A stretch of DNA of 64,000 nucleotides from positions 1,126,010-1,190,009 of the forward strand of contig JAJEKV010000096.1 in the NCBI GenBank assembly GCA_021234155.1, in the 5' to 3' direction. The notes under the pieces are model-generated. The model saw only the letters and a program-made list of their open reading frames with translations, was not told where the DNA came from and did not search any database. Position numbers and translations under genes: made by a program. Shown piece by piece: positions 34,159 to 47,841 of this stretch (position 1 is the first letter of the stretch; every line of letters starts with the position of its first letter). This stretch comes from Isoetes taiwanensis. Lineage: Eukaryota; Streptophyta; Lycopodiopsida; Isoetales; Isoetaceae.

Positions 34159-34728
34159 TCATTTCTTCTTTCTTCTTTTAAGCATTATTTTCTTGCCTTG
34201 TAGCTGTGGATGCCACCAAGAACATAATAAGTGTAATCTTCTCTCACCATTACCACAAGGAAGAACACGTGAGCATGTGAATTTATCCTCATTCTCTGCT
34301 TCAGGATTGCCACATGTGCAGCATAAAACCTTCTGACTTGAAGCACTCTTAGGTATGTTTATGGACACGAAAATTGTTTGCTTAAGGAGCTTCATTTCAT
34401 TTACCTTCTTTAGAAGAGCGATAGACTTATCAGCTCCTTTTAGCACTATGTCAGCACCAGGTGATTTTTGAAGAGGTGCTGCCAATTCTTGAATGGTATG
34501 TGCCTTTGCTGTTCTATGTTTCTTTGTTGCTTTTACTTTAGAAGCTGTTGTTTTCCTTGCAGAAAGTAGTACAACTTCTTCCTCAACTTTTTCTTCTTCT
34601 GTCTCACTCTCTTTGTCAAAAGCTTCCTTAACGAGAGGGTACCACATGCCCTTTACGATGGCCTTTTGACCGCAAGAATGAAAGATGCCAAAATATCCAT
34701 GATGTCCTGCATGTTTGTTCAGCCTCAA
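34159..34728 (-). CDS. Hypothetical protein with Cys/His-rich C-terminus
   Basis: An uninterrupted 189-codon frame on the minus strand of duplicated unit 2. Residues 1-40 carry GHHGYFGIFHSC and VKGMWYPLVKEAFD. An acidic run follows (ESETEEEKVEEE), then a basic region with KVKATKKHRTAKAH. The end is Cys/His-rich: CCTCGNPEAENEDKFTC, LPCGNGERRLHLLCSWWH and a basic tail. It may form a small zinc site. I do not recognise a family. The frame is broken in the unit-1 paralogue (21960-22440). No promoter or splice signals were established, so it may be an exon of a larger or dead gene. Confidence 0.35.
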   Translation of the reverse strand: MRLNKHAGHHGYFGIFHSCGQKAIVKGMWYPLVKEAFDKESETEEEKVEEEVVLLSARKTTASKVKATKKHRTAKAHTIQELAAPLQKSPGADIVLKGADKSIALLKKVNEMKLLKQTIFVSINIPKSASSQKVLCCTCGNPEAENEDKFTCSRVLPCGNGERRLHLLCSWWHPQLQGKKIMLKRRKKK

Positions 34729-34848
34729 AACGATATAAACTTATACTAGAAGAGAATTAGGTTACAGTATTGAAGCATTGTACTTATATGCCCTCCCTTG
34801 TTATTTTGGGAAATGTATTATTGCATGTCTTTGAGCTTGCGCATGCTC

Positions 34849-35340
34849 ATTCGAAGCATTTGAGAAGAGAAAAGGTAATCTACCTCCTTATTGTTGTTCA
34901 AAAATTTCATCCTCGACCTCTCTTGCTGTCAAGGTACAAATCTCTCCAGCTGCATAGTACTCCTCAGTTTTAAACTTGGCCCTACCTAGCTTGTTACAAA
35001 TATATAGGTAAGGGAATTACTTCTCGCACCCTTGTACACAAACTAGGTAATGTCCTTCATCTCATATACTTCTGGTTCCATGGAGGGTAGCTGGCCTTGC
35101 CCTTGGGAACAACACTTGAACTGCAAAAAAACCAAAGACTGAAAGCAGTTTTAGATAAATGGACAATTTTGGCAGGATATCCCAATTCTTTAAGCTAAAC
35201 AAGGCGTATTTAATCATAATTTTTGTCGCCTTTTTGGTACATTTTAGAATAAAAAAACATAATATTGTGCAAATCCATTTTATTTGAAACCATTTTTATG
35301 CATTTTGCATCTCATTAAACACAATCTGTAGAAATGTAAA
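34849..35340. other. Gene-free stretch
   Basis: No gene or element recognised between the end of duplicated unit 2 and the MULE target duplication. Confidence 0.5.
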
Positions 35341-36187
35341 GGGAAATTTTTAAAAATGCCCTTATAGTTTGGGGTATTTGCGAAAATGCCCTAATATTCT
35401 CAAAAATTGCAAATTTGCCCCTACTTTTTACCTTACGAGCAAAATAACTTATCGACGAATTACTTAGACGGAGCTCCAAGCAACATAAAAGGAGGAAAAA
35501 CAGTCGGCTATTCCCCAATCCCTTTATAGACCGGCTAATTTTTTTGGCGGAGTTTTGTTTGGAACGTTCAATCTGGAATTTGATTTCGTAAGGCACATTT
35601 GACTGGCAACAAAAGGCTGGGGTCATGGTGTGATGATATAAACTTGTGGAAGGGCAAACGATTTGGTAGATTATAATTTGGAGCTAGGAAGGTTTTAATT
35701 GGAGCTAGGATGGTCGAATATTATCAGAAAATCGTTGGCAATTCAATGTCTTGTTTGCCTTTAGATTTTTACAATTGGCATATTTCTGTGGATCCTACAT
35801 GAATCGGGCAATGTTGTCCATGATGTAGCACTAGCATAGATGAAACAAGATCCTCTAGCTGGAACCATCCTGGCCGTCCAGAATGTCCATCACACAACTC
35901 TAACGATCAAAGTTTAACAAATATGAATTCTATTACAGATACACAACATTACAGATATGTCAAGGTCTTCACACTTGCATACATATTGATACGGGAGATT
36001 CTCACAATCACAAATCCCGATGCTCGAAGTGAGTGTGCTGCATTTTGGATTCTGCTAAAGGTGTGCTTTGAGAAGCTGGCATATGACTTTGTCAGGAGAT
36101 CGTGGCAGTCCATGAGAAAACCTCATAAGGCAAGTTGTCTTTGATGAATATAACCTGCAATCATGTAATTGCAAATAACAACATCCC

Positions 36188-38214
<2,027 letters not shown>

Positions 38215-38470
38215 AAGATCATAACGATTTGAAGACTTGAACGAAATGCCGAAATAAGGTCATATTTGATGCCAAAATTAATAGAGCTATGCCGATTTCA
38301 GGTTTTCCTATGCCGAAAAGCACTTCCTGCGAAAAAAAAATAGCCGTTCTCATGCATCTTGTATTTTACGGCAAAAATTAGGGGCAAATTTGCAATTTTT
38401 GAGAATAGTGGGGCATTTTCGCAAATACTTCAAACTATAAGGACACTTTTAAAATTTTTCCAAATTTAAA

Positions 38471-39300
38471 CCGTGAGCAAATCTTGCATAGTTCAGAGCA
38501 ACCAGTTGACATCCAAGGTTTTCTCTATTGTCGAGGGAAGAGCAGATCATGTCATTGGGCTACTTTTATTGTAACATGTCTTTGAAAAGAAACTTAAAAT
38601 GTTGCAAATTGAAATGCGTTCTAATAGTGTTTAAAAGACTGCTTTCATCATAATGTGTTTTTGAAACGAAACTTAAAAGGTTGCAAATTCAAGTATGTTT
38701 TATTAGTATTTAAAAGAAGCTATAAAAAGCATTGTAGTGTACTTGTTAATATAATGTGCCAAGAGTTCAAAATTGTAATGTAGCAGAATTCCCGATTTTG
38801 AATGGGACGAATTGGTTGGAGTCTGTAGGTTGAAAAAAGGATACATAAGCATACTATCGACCTAACTTTTTGACCTATTGTTGTGAACATGAGGCATGAG
38901 AAACAAATAATGTTATAACTAAGTTAAATTAACGCCATTGCAAGTTAAGAAAAAAGTGTATAAAATAGATTTGGGTCAACAACTTGATCTTCTCTTTCCT
39001 ATCCATGTATGGGCGACAATCAATATATGCTTAGCTAGCAATTGCTTGAGAGTCCCTAAAGCATTGCATTTTCTCGGTGAAAGGAGTAGCAAGCTCGTAT
39101 TAGGGTTTTCTTGGTTGTGATTCAATATACAAAGATGCTTCATAAGCATCCCATTGTGTAAACCGTTTCTTGCATCCTTCCATGCAATATAGCATTATTA
39201 AGGAAGTATTGTTGATATTATTTTCATTCTTGCAAATGCAATGAGATAATTCAAAGAAGCTGTTGAATGTACTATACTGAAATCAACTCATCATCACCTT
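38471..39300. other. Gene-free AT-rich stretch
   Basis: No gene or boundary recognised. A GTAGT at 38734 resembles a CACTA end by chance but has no matching partner. Confidence 0.45.
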
Positions 39301-39832
39301 ATAATCACTTTTTTGACACCCTATTCTCACGCTTTTGTCTCATTTGAGCTAATCTATTGGCTTATTGTTGACACACTTGTCTCTTCTTTTTCTCCAAACT
39401 CTTTGTCACAGTTTTGACATTTTAATGGCACACTATGGTCAAATTTATATCACTTCTTCGTCACTATTTTTGTCATTATAAAGTCAGTCTATTGGCACAT
39501 TTTTGACAGATGATTTTGTCAAAACTATATCAGTCTATTGTCACAGTTGTATTGTTTTGTTGACACATTATAGTCAGATTTATATCATTTCTTTGTCAAT
39601 GACCTTTGTCATTATTAAGTCAATCTATTGTCACAATTTTGACACATGGTTTTGTCAAAACCATGTCAGTATCTTATCACATTATAGTCACGTTTGCATC
39701 GATCTTTTGTCAGTTCTTTTGTCACTATTGCATCACTCTATTGTCACATTTATTATCACTAATTTTGTCATTGTTATTGTCATCTTTGTATCCATTTTTT
39801 GACATATTATTTTAGTGACAACTCTTGTAGTG
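39300..39832. mobile_element. 3' end of a CACTA element with tandem subterminal repeats
   Basis: The right terminus ACTCTTGTAGTG (39821-39832), read inward, is CACTACAAGAGT, a CACTA-family end. The ~500 bp inside it is dense in TTGTCAC and TTTTGACA motifs. Two units of about 133-137 bp (39408-39540, 39537-39673) and a partial third can be aligned on TAGTCA.ATTTATATCA and on TTGTCATTAT(A/T)AAGTCA.TCTATTG. I did not find a matching left end, so the element is truncated or diverged. Confidence 0.7.
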
Positions 39833-40718
39833 CATCTACTATTTTTCCTGTGCAAATGGTCCAGTCTAAATCATGATGAAGCTCATGATCATTCAAGAGA
39901 CGATATTTGTCTCCATACATTATTTCAAAGCCTAAGTTATCCATTGTCCAAATATTTGAGTTAGAATTAGCTAGACCCATTAGATTCTAATCTATCTAAA
40001 CATGCAAAAATTATTCTTTTGGAAAGGTCACTATAATTTCCCGCTTATGCCACATATAGAATCGTGATTTTTGCAAACTGAATCGTAATTTTTTAGAATC
40101 GTAACTTCTTGAATTCTTCTAAACTTCCATTCTGCTTCCATTCTATTTGTCGTATGCCTATTGTTATAGAGGTTAACACATATTTATGTTTCGTTTGCAA
40201 GATTTGTGCAATCCAACTTTGTGGTGCATAGAGTAAAATCTTTGAAGCAATCTTGTAAATTTGACCTATTAAAAATGACTGGGGGCAAAAAGCACTGAAT
40301 TGTGAACGTGCCAGTTACATAGATAATTCTACCTTACCTGAGCTATTCTAGAATATTTTTTGGCCATCTGTTTTTATGCTATTAAAATTGCTAAGAAAAT
40401 TGTTAATCCTGAATTTCTACAAAGTGATGTGTTGGCCGGCATGGGTCCCAGTCATGGCTCAAATTTGACGGTTTTCACGCTCGTTTTTGGATTTTTGCCT
40501 GTCAAAACAAGCAAAACAAATATTTGTATTGCAGATGAAAGGTAACCATTGACCAAATGCCTGTCATACGGAAGGGCCATCAAAATATATATTTGTCATT
40601 TAAAAGGCTAGCAATTTAAATTGTCCTGTCATTTTTTGTCGTATATTTATAGATAATTTTTATTTCCTTATGCTAAGTTGGTCAGGCCTAATCAGCTGCT
40701 AGATGAGACGTTGAGCAC
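39833..40718. other. Gene-free stretch
   Basis: No gene, RNA gene or element boundary recognised. A 61-codon frame at 40360-40545 shows no motif. Confidence 0.5.
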
Positions 40719-41078
40719 GACCTCTGTAATGTTCCTAACCGACACCCTTAACCAAGTAGGCAAAACCATCTAAACGTTTATGAGTAGTCGCTTCTACACA
40801 TTTATGCCAGTGTCTCGGGAACGCGACACCTAGATCTACTCGAGTGGTCTCCCATGCGTCCGTTACAATCTCTCCCACTAGAACTATGCTCATCCTCGAG
40901 CATCACAAATCATGGTGTCCAAGACCAAGTCAAGACCTACCGTCCAATGGTATTCCGGGTCATACTTGCCCCCATGGAGACTCGAACTCGAGCCCTGCTC
41001 TTATATCAAATGTAATGTTCCTAACCAACATGCCCTTAACCAACTGGGCAAAGCCGTCTAGACGTTTATGAGTAGTCG
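40719..41078 (-). mobile_element. tRNA-derived SINE plus truncated tandem copy
   Basis: On the minus strand a tRNA-like head has an A box (TTGCCCAGTTGGTTAAGGGC, around 41052-41033) and a B box (GAGTTCGAGTC, about 40989-40979), the internal RNA polymerase III promoter. About 200 bp of body follow. After 288 bp the head starts again (GCGACTACTCATAAACGT at 41078 and at 40790) and is cut off after ~72 nt. No cloverleaf or anticodon is preserved, so this is a retroposon rather than a tRNA gene. Confidence 0.75.
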
Positions 41079-41127
41079 CGACATCCAGATCTACTCGAAA
41101 CGCGACACCCAGATCTACTCGAGTGGT

Positions 41128-41168
41128 CTCCCATGGGTCTCCCATAGGTCTCCCATGGGTCTCCCATT
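41128..41168. repeat. (TCTCCCATGGG)n short tandem repeat
   Basis: Four near-identical 10-11-bp units (TCTCCCATGGG, TCTCCCATAGG, and so on) lie just outside the SINE head. The same TGGTCTCCCATG is in the SINE body at 40845. Confidence 0.85.
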
Positions 41169-41761
41169 GGTTATATTATTACAAGTTTGTAACAGACTTT
41201 ATATATTGTTCTATTTTTTTTCTATAAAAAATGATTTCTGTCATTTGGAATTTTTGTCTTGCATTTGAAAGGTTAATTTTTGGAAGACTTTCTATCACGC
41301 GAAAAGCGTAATTTTTTTTTGTCCGTCACAAAAAAATTAGGGGTAGCCTTCAAATTTGAGCAGTGGTCCCAGTCCCCCTCTTACTTTTGGTTGCTATTGA
41401 TCCAAAAATGGTTGCTGTCACTGGAAGCATGAAGGAATTATGGTGGTTTCCAATGCAAAATTCATATTTAATTTGTGCAGTAAAGTTTATCTTATCTTAT
41501 CTTGTTCTTTCCCTTGGAAATTAATAGCTCCAAAAGAGTGGTCAATACATCTCCACAAGATGTTTCTCAAACACAACCATTAGTTGATGCTAGCGCTGTA
41601 GTTTTCATTTACTATGCATAACGCCCTCTTTTTCTTTCAATTCTCTATGTTGTACTAGAGATGACAATATTTGGGCTACGATCTCAGCAGATGCCAAGAA
41701 TCACATTATGAAAAGCCCACATTTGGGTTAGTACAATCTCCAAGAAAATATATTAAATTTT

Positions 41762-42850
41762 ATGTTTGATCTAAAACGCTCAATCCTTAACGGCTCTCAA
41801 TATCCATCTCCAAATTATTCAATTCGAGATGGAAGCAAAATTTGCCTTGCACAGCAAGAGGAGTTGTACGCTAGAATGATGGATATACCTTTCACTGCTT
41901 CTCACTTGCGAAGATGTGGCCATTTAATGGAACTGGCTCTAGGGAAATGCATTTCTAGCTGCATATTAAAATGTGGCCTTCACACAATGTAAATTTGTAG
42001 AAGAACTACTAGTGGCATGATGGTTATATCCTTAACTACTTGTGGGATGAAAGATTAGTCTTTAACAATATATCCAAAAGAAAGTCTTTCACTCGGACCA
42101 TCATCTTGCTACTTATGTGGAGCATAGCTGTTTCAAATAAGCTCTCCAAGTTTTTAGACAGATTTCACATGCACATGATGCTTCTTGTACTTCTGTAATT
42201 AGGGCATGTGTCAAACAAGGCCAACTGAAGCTTGTTGTTCATCTTTTAAACAGTCCCCTCAGGAGGCAGTACTTGCACAAAATGTTGTCCTTTTGGCTTA
42301 TCTTCGTGTAGGGTAATGGGAGGATGCTATCAATTTTTTCTATAAGATATCACATCATGATATAGTATCCTGGAATATCACGCTTGCTGCTCATATTCAA
42401 CATGAAAACATAGAAGAGGCAATTAAGCTTTTTATCCAAATGCCTGAAAGGACATCGTCCCTATACACAGCATGGCTGCTTAAAGAAGACTATCAATCTC
42501 TTTACGCAAATGCTTGAGAGTGCCATGATTGCTATCTATGTTCATGAGGAAAAGTTTGAGGAGACCATCCATGTATTTGAGCAAATGTCGTAGCAAGATG
42601 TATTCTCATGGAACTCCATAATGTCAATCCATGCCCATCTGGGACAATATGAAGCAGCAAATGCATCTTTTTTAGCAGATGCCTTTGCGTTACTTGGTAT
42701 CTTGGAATGTTGCCATTCCAATTTATTCCCAATAGAAAGAACTTGAGGAAGCCCTTAGTGCTTTTGAACAATTACAACAGGAAAGTATAAAACCTGATAG
42801 GGTAACCTTCTTCAGCTTGCGAGATACATGTTCCAAAATGCAGCCTTGAT
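41762..42850 (+). pseudogene. PLS-type pentatricopeptide-repeat (PPR) pseudogene
   Basis: PPR proteins bind organellar RNA. Plus-strand blocks in changing frames match PLS repeats: ASHLRRCGHLMELALGKCIS then CILKCGLHTM (41900-41990), HDIVSWNITLAAHIQHENIE and EAIKLFIQMPER (42356-42450), VFSWNSIMSIHAHLGQYEAA (42602-42660), LVSWNVAIPIYSQ and ELEEALSAFEQLQQESIKPD (42700-42800). The vsWN, GkcI..ilkcGl and KPDRVTF signatures are typical. Multiple stops and frameshifts mean it cannot be translated. The E/DYW end was not found. Confidence 0.8.
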
Positions 42851-42859
42851 TGTAGGTAA

Positions 42860-43526
42860 ATGGTTGCATTAGCTTTGTGCTTTCAAGGAACTAAGTAGTA
42901 CATGCTCTCGAACATCAGACCCATAGGCTGTAACAAAAGTTTTAGTTGCATATTGAACAATGCATGTCTTGAATATTTTTACCTCGTCTAAGTTGCTCAA
43001 TTTAATGGCATATTATAATGATCTTTCCAACCTAGTAACCATGCAATTCCCCATTGAGGCTGGCAATTTTTTGCCTTGCAACTTAAATTTCCAATACTCA
43101 TAGTCGACATTATTTGGCTCATTAAAAAAGCGAGTTGAAGTCGTAAAATTGCATATGCCCCTTGTTGCTTTTTCTATCTTAGTTTTCTATGTATAAGAGC
43201 ATCTCATTTGCCTATTGTATCACAATTTAATTTTGTTTTGCAAAAACTACCCAACCTAAAGCTATCAAGTCTAAATGCATATTTCTATTTAATGGTTAAT
43301 ATGGTTTTCATGGTTCTAATCCAACCTTTAATATATAAGTGCCTTGTTTGAATATTCCTTTAACTAATAACTTGTCTCATAAACGTTTTCCTCAACAATC
43401 TAACCTAATCAAAAGCAAAATTGGTTCTAAGCCTAAACCTGCCCAAGTTAAGTTTTTTTTTTTTTTTTTTAATATTAATGTCATACAAGAAGACTAGATA
43501 AACCAATAGATAGACCTCTTCTATGT
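42860..43526. other. Gene-free stretch with a T-run
   Basis: No gene recognised. A run of about 22 T lies at 43450-43471. It could be the tail of a decayed minus-strand retroelement, but no coding match is visible to its right. Confidence 0.45.
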
Positions 43527-43661
43527 AATTACCCCCTGTAAAAAGCTTCCCTTTCTGTGGCTCTATGTTAAGATATAAATAGTACTTTCTATATTACCCC
43601 CTTGTAAAAAGCTTCCCTTTCTGTGGCTCTATGTTAAGATATAAATAGTACTTTCTATATT
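43527..43661. repeat. 66-67-bp tandem duplication
   Basis: Two units (from 43527 and 43594) contain ATTACCCCCT(T)GTAAAAAGC and end in GATATAAATAGTACTTTC. They differ by about one base, so the duplication is recent. Confidence 0.9.
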
Positions 43662-45506
43662 ATACCACATCGAAGCCTCGTGTAGGGACATCTGACAATC
43701 CCTTGAAGGTCCAATGAATTAACAAATAAAAGGCATACATGTTAAGCATGGAAGGACACATGGCAGTACAAAATGCACCTTTGCCCCGAACACAACCCTA
43801 GTTTCTTGACATATTGCATGTTACATGGCGATGTTCAAGCATGCACATGCATGCTAGAGAAACATCTACGCCTATGGGATTTCATAATACTAACCAAAAG
43901 TAGTTTGCTTTCTTGGTTCTAACTTGGAAAAACAATCGATTTCCAATTTTATCGTGGCCGACATTTGTGGGACCATTCTTTCATTGTTGTGCATATTCCT
44001 TGTAGTAAATTGAAGCATCAAATCTTTCCACTATAGCCTTAAAAAATGTATAATAAGAAACAACCTAAGATGCAAAATATGAGTTAAACGCATGGAAAGA
44101 TTATCTTTAACTCTAGATCGTGCACATCATAGTGAGGCGGTTGTGATACATGCAAATTAAAGAGAAAAGATAAGGTTTTGCAACTGTAGATCATTGAATC
44201 AGCTTTAATATAACTTGTACATGGTCAATATTCCTAGACACGGACATGTTGTACTATATGCAAAAGAAATAATTGCTTGTTCTTGATAAAGCAAAGTCAG
44301 AGTGAAAAAATTCCATACAAAGATGCCTTTCTCTAGAAAGGAGCCTTGTGCATATCCAAATCCTCAATCTTATTTTAGTTACATCTGTTTGCGTAGAATA
44401 TGGACACGTGCTTGCATTACTTATGGACTTATTATTTTTTTGAAGCACCACTTTAGAGCACAATTTAAAAGGTATAGAAGTGAACTGTTTGACTTTATGA
44501 AATATGATATCTTAGGAAAAGAAAAGGTGTCCTATCTTAAAAAGTGATCGGGTAAAAAATTATGTTAGATGAGTCATTCACCTTTAGCTATAATATAAAA
44601 TGCTATATATATGTTTCAACATAGGGTTAAGATCATGCATGAGCTTTTCTGCAACATGGGTTTATAACTGTTTTTAGCATCGACATCAGAAATTGCTTTA
44701 ATTGATGGACTTGAGTAGATCCAAAATGGTCATAAACTAAAGATCTATCCTTCATGGATATTGGCCCATTACATCGTACTTATACTAGTTGATCATGTAT
44801 TTCAATTATTTGACATTAGATGAAGATTTTTATTTGATAGTCTTTACACATAATTAAACAATAATACTCATTTAGAGCACTACAAACCCACAATAGTCTA
44901 GCATTTAATTCATATAATTTAGAATCTTATAAAACAAAGGTAACAATAATTTGAAAGCTATGGAAAAAGAAAAATCGGTTGGAGAATTAACGAAGGTAAT
45001 AAAGCAAAAGTCAAAGCACATCGGACTAAATAAAAAAGCCAAATCAGTATGCCGCTTCCATCACCGCTTAAGCAACTCATGACATTGCATTAGATGTGTT
45101 CTATATCATTTGAGAACTATGAGTATGGACTACTTCATAGGAATTCATTAGGTTCCATTCAAGTCATAGGCATATCAATCTATTGCAAGTCCTTATGATA
45201 CTTCCATCCTTATGTGCCTTTAAAATGTGTTTGAAATTATTTCACCCAGGATTCCTTTTCAAGATTGTGCTGCACACGCCTTTATCTTTAAAAATTAAAT
45301 AAATAAAAGAAGCATTCACATCGTATGCTCTTGTTGGGCCACATCTCGAATACATTCACTTCTATAATACATTGCCAAAAGTATTTTTATGAACGTCAGA
45401 ATCAAATATGCATCACTTAAAAAAAGAAAAATGGGAAGTTACAAATCTGTTTAGTCGAAGTAATGTGTTAGAGCTAATCAAAGAGATGTAACTATAAATT
45501 CTCCAG
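43662..45506. other. Gene-free AT-rich stretch
   Basis: No supported gene. Open frames at 44254-44463 (minus) and 44302-44547 (plus) overlap each other and show no motif. Confidence 0.45.
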
Positions 45507-45678
45507 GTCTGCACCAAGGAGTTGGCCCCTTTTCTTCAAGCTCCCGCTCTTCTTCAAGTTCCCTCTCCTTCTATCCATTACCCTCATTTTGATCCACTCT
45601 TCCCTCCCCCTCTACCACCAGCACCACCCTTCCATTCGCCATCTCCATCTCCACAACCTGCACCACAGTCCTCCTCAG
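45507..45678 (+). other. Candidate proline-rich exon
   Basis: A 172-bp block lies between TTCTCCAG (acceptor-like) and CTCCTCAG|GTAATT (good donor). In one frame it is fully open and strongly biased: CTKELAPFLQAPALLQVPSP, FDPLFPPPLPPAPP and PSPSPQPAPQSSS. A Pro/Ser-rich low-complexity protein segment fits, but Pro-rich frames also arise by chance in CT-rich DNA, and no partner exon was recognised. Confidence 0.3.
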
Positions 45679-46216
45679 GTAATTCCTTCTAATCTGTACC
45701 CTCTGTTTTGGATGTCCACATCTTTTCTATATGATGCAAACATCAGATCCTTTGCATTAGTTTTTGTTATTTTCCATAGTCATCTAGAGTCTACTACAAC
45801 ACCATGGACAAAGATATTTTCTACTTCAAATCCATCTTATCAATATGGTTCTCTAAGTACAGCTGCAAATCTGAAGACTACAATCATACAAGCAGCTTTG
45901 GCTTCTTGTTCAGCATGGATCAAATGTACCACTGAATCTTCATTAGAAATTTGGATTCTACCAAATTGTGTGCTTTTAGACTAAATCTGCTCCTCAAAAC
46001 TTATGTTTCATCAATCTATTGTTGTCTTCCAAATAGCAACCTTCATTTTTGAAAGGTAATATTGTAGGTAAGAGAGTTTAGTATTTATTTAGTTTCATGG
46101 TAACCCCTTACTATGATGAATACAACAAATCCCTCTCTTCAAAAAATGAAAAAAAAAAGGGGTTTTTTTTTTTTTTTGGGGAGAGATAAATTCTAGATGA
46201 GAGTTATCTTGTGTTG

Positions 46217-46415
46217 AACTATACCTAATTGGAAACTGCCAAGTCCAGGATCATTTGCAAGATAGACCATTGTGTGGTCCCTCATCAAACATAAAAATTT
46301 TAGAAAGTGGGTATTGCACAAGATTTTCAAGAAAACTGCAGAAAAGAAACTAGGACATGAAAGAGAACAACTGAAAGTACTCAATGTGGAGGAGAATCTC
46401 AATAGTTTGATCTAA
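46217..46415 (+). other. Exon-like coding fragment of unknown family
   Basis: The plus frame after a TGA at 46214-46216 reads TIPNWKLPSPGSFAR, then a stop (TAG), then TIVWSLIKHKNFRKWVLHK and a Lys/Glu-rich helical end (KKTAEKKLGHEREQLKVLN) to TAA at 46413-46415. The composition looks like protein, but no family is recognised. Confidence 0.2.
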
Positions 46416-47204
46416 AAACAAAAACAATAGGATCTACTCAAACGTGAGATCTGAACGAACAAGAGAAAACTTCAATCCTTGACGCCTCTTAGTCTAAACT
46501 AATGGTACATAAGCACAATAGCCATAGACCCAGATGGCTGAAATGAAGCAGCAACTGACTTCTAAAATATCTGTTGAAGACTCTGAGTGCTCTTCTTTGC
46601 TAGAGCAGTGCTGGACAATGTTACGCCATGAGGGTCCTGATATCTCGTGATCACAACAACTGGTCATAGCGTAAAGGCCATGACACCTTGACAAATAGTC
46701 ACGTCGTGAGGGTCATGTCATCACCATGTCATATCGTGAAAGGGTCATACTTTGAACGGGTATGGCTTCTTGGGACTTTTGTTCATTGATTTCTTTGAAG
46801 ACCTGGACTGCTCTCGTTTCTTAGCACCTTTATCCTTGTGCATGGCATTTAAGGATAGTCCCTTATTTTCAGGGTAGGACTAACACAACACCACCCCCGC
46901 ACATACACACAGAGTAAATAAACACCCTGGATGAGGAGAAAGGCTGGGACGATCCCTATGGATGGATAGTCACTCGTTGTTTTCTGAGCTAGTCGATTGT
47001 GTCATCTTTTAAGTCCATTGTAGTTGAACGGAAATTCTTCGCGTAGATTGCTACCTTATTCATTATGAAGTATCAATGTAGATAAAAAAAAAGCCAGAAG
47101 CAATCATTCCTTCAAAGGCATGCTGAACCAGTGCAGGTTCAATGCCACATTCTTAGAAGAGTGACTTCAAGTTTAGATGTGCTAGAATTGGTATTGATAT
47201 TATA
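46416..47204. other. Gene-free stretch
   Basis: No gene or element recognised up to the hAT target duplication. Confidence 0.45.
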
Positions 47205-47212
47205 GTGCAGTT

Positions 47213-47841
47213 CAGGGATAGGTTTTGTACGTACGAAATCTAAATTCCTGACGTATAAAGTTAAAAAATACATAATTTTTTTGAAAAAACGTATTTTACG
47301 TATTTTTTAGTCGCCGGCCGGAAAAAAAAAAAATCGCATACGCGAAACAGTAAAAACGGGTATGCGGAAAAAAAAAAATTTGTATGTTCCCGTACGCGAA
47401 CCCTTCTGTTCCGCGTACGCGAAAAAATCTTCGCGTACGCGAAACAGAAGGTTTCGGGTACGCAGTTTTCAAATTTCAAGTTCGTAAAAAAAAAATAATA
47501 ATAATAATAAATTTGCTACCCACTTTATACTGCGCTGCGACGCCGTTTATAGGATTTCAGCGTCGCCGAATTCAAATTTCAAAAAATTGTGACGCTTTTT
47601 TTTTTTTTTTTTTTTTTTTTCCGCTTTTTTTTCTTGTTTCGTGTTTTTAAAACTTTCGTGTCTGCTGAAAAAAACTTTCGTGGTAATGCAATTAGATGTT
47701 TTTGCGTCGCAAAAAACTTCCGAACAATCGATTTTTTTTTTTTTTGCCGTATTTTTTACGTTTTATACCGCAAATATATGCCGTATCATACAATTCATAC
47801 GTATTCCGCATAAAACGTACAACGTATTGAACCTATCCCTG
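47213..47841. mobile_element. Non-autonomous hAT-type element, 629 bp
   Basis: The termini are the perfect 12-bp inverted repeat CAGGGATAGGTT, flanked by a perfect 8-bp target duplication GTGCAGTT (47205-47212 and 47842-47849). The CAG-type end and 8-bp duplication define the hAT superfamily. The interior has no transposase. It holds ACGTA/TACGT motifs near both ends and a strong nested inverted repeat at about 47387-47463 built on the palindrome TTCGCGTACGCGAA with flanking CCTTCTGTT/AACAGAAGG. Long A and T runs give artefact frames. Confidence 0.95.

Larger units (their letters stand above)
15235..34848. repeat. ~1-kb tandem duplication expanded by nested insertions
   Basis: Unit 1 starts CTTCAAGGATATAATGCAC (15235) and ends TTTGAGCTTGC (about 22549). 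Unit 2 starts with the same CTTCAAGGATATAATGCAC (22553) and ends at the same TTTGAGCTTGC (about 34848). After removal of insertions (15320-16127 and about 16412-21955 in unit 1; 22591-33866 in unit 2) each unit is about 1 kb and the two align throughout. Unit 2 (33867-34848) gives the empty sites for both LINE insertions in unit 1. Confidence 0.85.

Noticed and set aside
40719-41078. A genuine tRNA gene
   Set aside because: A and B boxes are present but the anticodon arm and acceptor stem do not form, and the sequence continues as a SINE body.
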